Shown piece by piece: positions 59,850 through 64,000 of a DNA stretch of 64,000 nucleotides (positions within the stretch are counted from its first letter, which is position 1; the number at the start of each line of letters is the position of its first letter). Source of the DNA: Cristatella mucedo (lineage: Eukaryota; Bryozoa; Phylactolaemata; Cristatellidae); assembly GCA_009760855.2 (NCBI GenBank), contig WPIO01000020.1:3807501-3871500 (forward strand), given 5' to 3'. The notes beneath the pieces were generated by a model, which saw nothing but the letters and a program-made list of their open reading frames with translations, had not been told where the DNA came from and made no database searches. Made by a program: the position numbers and the translations under genes.

Positions 59850-61845
59850 GGGTGGACAAGGCATCCTGAAATTCATCTCCAAGTCAAAGAAGTCTACTAG
59901 CCCTCTAGACCGCTAATTCCACTGTCCTACTTTTACGATGCTTAGATCTGCTGCTGCCATGAACAGATAACATAATAAATGTGTCATTAGCCTCAGGCCG
60001 TGTCCCCGAACTCTTCAAAAAAGCCGCTGTTAAGCCACTAATTAAGGAAGCAACACTAGACCAAGAGTACCTAAGCAACTTTCTCCCAGTCCTCTCTACT
60101 GCCGTCGTTATCAAAGACACTGGAACCGGTAATGGCAGATTAACTAACTCTTGAATTGAAACTTTGAACCTAGCAAGTAAGTTGCACTCTGTTTTTAGAG
60201 CTCATCGCTCCGCAGATTACAGCGTTGCTTCAATGTTTAACGAACTTCTCTCAGGAATGCATACTTGCGTACGGTCTCAGCTGGTTTCACTCGATATTTT
60301 GGCAGCCTTTGATACTATCAATCACCTAGTTCACTTCGAGTGTCTCTGTCTCGCCTGGGCATGCACTGCCACTGCACTGCAATGGTTCAGGTCCTATCTC
60401 AGTTGGAGATTCCAGAGTGTTGATGTAAGATCGCAAAGATCATCCGAGGAACTGCTCAAGTATGGGGTAAAGTACCTCGGGGCCCTGGTGGTTCTTTTCA
60501 TGGTTTTTACCCTCCCTCTTGCCGATGTGATTGCCAAGCACAATCTAGACTTTCACTTCTATGCACATGACACTGTCATACCTATGCTTTAATACCTTCC
60601 AGCCTCCACCATGTCAAACTCTCTCTACTCTATAGCTGGATGTATTGCTGACATCGCACATGGATGGCAGCAAAATTTCTCAAGTTGAATGACAACAGAG
60701 CCAGCTTACTATTATATTTAATATAATATAATATTATATAAATATATTATGTAGCATTAATATAATATTAGCCAACTAGTTACGAGTAAACCAAATATGA
60801 CTATGAAATTTGAAAGCTTAACCGCGAAATCGCCCATGCAAGCATATCTCGTGTAGAATATGCACGAAATCTAAGTGCCCTGTCCCAAAGTAAACTTTCA
60901 CAAGACGACCACATCAGCTCCACCATTAAGTCGGCCTACTTTCAGCCATGTAACTTGGCAAAAATTCGGGCTTGCTTAGAGAGGGATACTATATCTAGAT
61001 TATTCCATGCATTCGTGACATCCTGTCTCGACTTTAAAAAAAAGTGAAACTCACTACTTGTTGGTGTACGGGCCTGTGCAATCAGGCGCTTACAGTTGGT
61101 GCAAATCTCTACAGCTAGGCTTTCTGTCGTGAGCGCTATTATTGCCCAGTCACGTCCCTTCTCGCCGACCTGCACTGGCTTCCAATCAAGCAGCTTATCG
61201 ACTGCAAGGATTATACACTCAATTTTAGGTCTCTTCATTTTCTGGCTCCAGCGTACCCATCAGACTATTCCCACACCTTGCTAGGCATTGTAATACCTGC
61301 TCTTCTGATTTGAATCGCTTAGCTATGTCTCAGACAGACCCGAAATCCTTAGGAGTCTGTGCCTTTAGTTCGTCGGCTCCCAAAGTCTGGAAGTAACTCC
61401 CGAAGGATGTCATGACAACCCTAACTTGATAACTTTTAAAATAAGCTTAAAACGTACCTGTTTTTCACAGCACTCGCTGGGTCCTTGAGACGTGTCCTAT
61501 GTGTGCTGACACTGTGCATACTGCCACTAATGGTATTTACATGTTCACACTGTGCGTATCACCTCTAACCATATTAAGCTTGTTGACAGTGTGCTTCTGA
61601 CCACTAACCATTTGATCACACTTTCTTTACAGCATATACAACGTGTCTCGGAAAAGATAATGCGTTCTGACACTGTGCATGCTACCACTAACCATGTTTT
61701 GCTTGATGACACTGTGCATGCTATCAGTAACCATGCGATCACACTTTGTTTACAGCATATGTAAAGTACCTATAAAGAGATTCAGTTCTCTTAGAGTGCT
61801 ATAAAAATTTATTTTTATATTTATTATTGTTATTGTTATTCCAGC
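59850..61845 (+). mobile_element. LINE-1f copy L, long but old
   Basis: Runs from the pre-RT region (KFISKSKKSTSPLD, 59872) through FDTINHLVHFECL and FHFYAHDT (YADD now YAHD) to the C-terminal motifs and a 3' UTR with repeated ACTGTGCATGCTACCACTAA units. The end hairpin is GTACCTATAAAGAGATTCAG with TTCTCTTAGAGTGC, then an ATTATTGTTATTG tail. An A/T-only block at 60712-60768 interrupts it. Many stops and shifts. Confidence 0.92.
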
Positions 61846-62595
61846 TGCTTTTGCTTCCTATATTACACCCAAAGTGACGACTGGTGCTTCTGGTGCCACC
61901 CAGCATACGCTTGGCGTAGCTGAGTTGGCATATTTGAAAGCGGCCCGATTTGTGTAAAGTGTGCACTTTACTAATTTTTTTGAATAGCTGCAAATTAATG
62001 GCAGACTTTAAATTCCTATCTAGTAAATTTGTAGAATAAGATCCAGCATGCACAGAAGCTAAAAAGAGAAGGCATTCTCGCCAGCAGCAACGGGCCCCTG
62101 GGAGAATGGGGAGAATTCAGAAGCGAACGACGAATCCGAGTCGCATCTCAACCATTCGTCAGTCGTACCTGCAGCGATGCGTCGGAGACACCCTGAGTTC
62201 TTTCTGAGCTGACTACGTGGTTGACTGTTCTTTTTGGTTTTTTAAATACATTTTGATATCTTAACGGCATCAGAGCACTGAATAAATTGGAACATACAGT
62301 CAATTTCAACATACAGTTCGTGCACTGCGTTAAATGAATGCATTAACGTGTTCCAACAGGTGTGTCGTTCCATTTGCAGACGGCAGGCACTTCGTAAGGA
62401 AGATTTTAGCCGCAGAGCACAAATAAATAAAATAAAAGAAGAATTGAAGTCCAACATAGTCTCATGGTCGATCGGTCACGCGAGTGTGATTTCATGGCAT
62501 ATTATCTTATTTATGCACAAATAAAGATGCATATCTAGGTGCGTACATTCGAGTGGTATATTAACATACAGAGAAACACAACACAGACGCATAGA
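61846..62595. other. Unassigned DNA
   Basis: No recognised feature. Confidence 0.35.
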
Positions 62596-62603
62596 CGCAC
62601 AGA

Positions 62604-62644
<41 letters not shown>

Positions 62645-62705
62645 ACATGCGCACACGCATCCACACATGCACACATACATGCATGCACATGCATATACAC
62701 ACTTA
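62596..62705. repeat. (CA)n with CATG/CGCA edge
   Basis: Pure (CA)n at 62604-62638, passing into mixed CACATGCG and CATGCATG units. Confidence 0.93.
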
Positions 62706-63714
62706 TGCCGGCTAGAGTATTTGCATGTGCACATACACCTGTATTATCTATGTGTTTCCAAGTGCACATTCAGACATAAGCTTGGAGTCGCCGCTAGAGG
62801 CTCACGCCCTCTGCAGGTGGAAATTTTCACACAATCCTTTTTCATAAGAATGTAATTGACGGCATCGTCCTAATCACACCCCCTGACAAAGCTGGAAAAG
62901 ACATGTTAAGCTAGCCTAAATCTCCAAAGACCTTGCCAGCATGCAGACAGATGTGCAGTAGACTGTGTTGCTGTTTGAAGCTGGATCTCTGTTTATCTAC
63001 TGTTCTCTGTATCTCTGTTTGCTCTTAAAAACACACCAATCCTCAGACCTGCAAACAGCTTCCCAGCCCAAGATGCTACTGTATAACGCTAGGAGTCCAG
63101 ATAGATGGTCTCTGGCCGGGGGGGGGGGGGGTACTGCACACCTCTACTCCTACTTATGTAAAAATAGCGAGAAAAATATCGGGGTTGAGCAAAGAATATA
63201 GCAGCATGCAGGCATGACCATAATTGCTGTGATTAGATTATCCCACAATTTAAAACTTTCGAGAGGCTGTATTTTTACCACTAGAAACATAGCGAACAGC
63301 TGATGACTTTAAAAAATGATCGCAGCTTGTTACAGGTGTCTCAGATAACATTGTTACTATAGCACATTACGTTTCTCTACAGACTATCTTTGGATAGTAA
63401 CACAAGTATGTCTAGCATAGTATATAGCCCTTTGCGTGCTTACCTACGCATGATTCAGCGTATGCAACTAACCAGGCGTTCTACTAACCGGTCGCCCTGA
63501 GTGTCTTCTTGTTTGTCATGCGCATGCTGGCCTCAACATAATATATGTACGCTCAGGCATGCTTGTGCATAAAGTACATGACATTAAATCTTAGCTGTTG
63601 GTTATCTTGAGGCGGCAAATTTTAAAGAACCGGGACTGAGATTTGAATCACTTGGGGAACTAAACAAGCGATCTTTTAAAATTATAACTATGATTCTACA
63701 CTAAAACTAAAATC
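62706..63714. other. Unassigned DNA
   Basis: A run of 13 G at about 63118, the longest in the window. No gene recognised. Confidence 0.35.
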
Positions 63715-63815
63715 GACCCTTTTCTTTTACGGCATATAAAACATGCCTCGAATGAGATTTATTTCTCTTAAGGCATTACACAGCGTATCGTTAAATGTTA
63801 TTATTTTATAATATA
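63715..63815 (+). mobile_element. Solo LINE-1f/SINE tail, diverged
   Basis: GGCATATAAAACATGCCTCG, AATGAGATTTATTTCTCTTA, AGGCATTACAC, then ATTATTTTATAATA. The hairpin is preserved in outline. Confidence 0.55.
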
Positions 63816-63839
63816 TCTAAATGCATAGTAAAAAAATGT

Positions 63840-64000
63840 ACACGACGGCATTTAAAAGGAGGCTACACACCCACGTGTTCTCCACTATTTGCTCCATCAT
63901 GTACATTGTCTTTTAAGTGCTCATGTACGCTGAAATCGCGATTGCTATCACTAGCCAATGGATATGCTTCTTGTTCTGCTTAGGCAAAGTTTGCGGCAAA
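63840..64000 (+). mobile_element. LINE-1f C-terminal end, running off the window
   Basis: Encodes TAFKRRLHTHVFSTI (compare TTFKKNLKTHLFRTA in copy H) and then a 3' UTR with GTGCTCATGTACGCTGAAAT and GCTATCACTAGCCA. Truncated by the window edge and 5'-truncated. Confidence 0.7.

Noticed and set aside
60712-60768. A/T-only block inside LINE copy L as a possible origin or regulatory site
   Set aside because: Simple ATAAT/TAATA slippage explains it; no other signal is nearby.

Overview
This is eukaryotic, almost certainly invertebrate metazoan, nuclear DNA. I recognise no intact host gene, no operon structure and no CRISPR array. The organism type is inferred from L2/CR1-type LINE retrotransposons with (ATT)n tails, tRNA-derived SINEs that copy the LINE tail, hAT-type miniature transposons, and very long (GA)n, (CA)n, (GT)n, (TA)n and (CAGA)n tracts. 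A lophotrochozoan (flatworm or mollusc) would fit, but the sequence alone cannot settle this.

Most recognisable DNA is transposon-derived. LINE-1f is an L2/CR1-like family (my label) with a conserved 3' hairpin and (ATT)n tail. It has about ten copies with coding remnants and about ten solo tails. The best copy (41275-43263, +) keeps the reverse transcriptase motif YADD and carries only three obvious lesions in the part present. LINE-2f is a second, older lineage; its longest copy (35285-37760, -) runs from the end of the endonuclease domain through RT to the 3' end. A third CR1-like fragment lies at 7150-7740. SINE-A is tRNA-derived and shares the LINE-1f 3' hairpin, so it is probably mobilised by that LINE. 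SINE-B is a second tRNA-like family with its own small terminal stem.

Layout: 0-9 kb holds scattered tails, a SINE, two MITE-like repeats and unassigned DNA. 9-11 kb is a decayed LINE-1f behind a 280-bp microsatellite. 12.6-13.7 kb is a LINE-2f with a SINE-A nested in it, flanked by an 8-bp duplication. 14-22 kb is mostly unassigned with microsatellites, a LINE-1f 3' piece and a perfect 19-bp hairpin. 22.3-26.2 kb is a cluster of LINE pieces on both strands. 28.4-31 kb holds two decayed LINE-1f copies. 33.6-34.7 kb is an inverted LINE-1f arrangement. 35.3-37.8 kb is the long LINE-2f. 38.3-39.3 kb holds a LINE tail carrying a GA microsatellite and a foldback-like repeat. 40.7-43.3 kb is SINE-A, SINE-B and the best LINE. 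45.4-46.7 kb is a 1.26-kb GA/CAGA satellite. 47-54 kb has three more young LINE-1f copies, a hAT element resembling the SPIN family, and a MITE. 55.9-56.5 kb is a SINE-B cluster, followed by a 260-bp (GT)n. 59.8-64 kb is an old LINE-1f and further 3' fragments.

There is no gene system in the usual sense. What works together is an autonomous LINE, the SINE that borrows its 3' recognition hairpin, and the microsatellites apparently seeded by LINE tails. Two weak candidate host exons (27.06-27.35 kb and 15.86-15.98 kb, both minus) are listed at low confidence.
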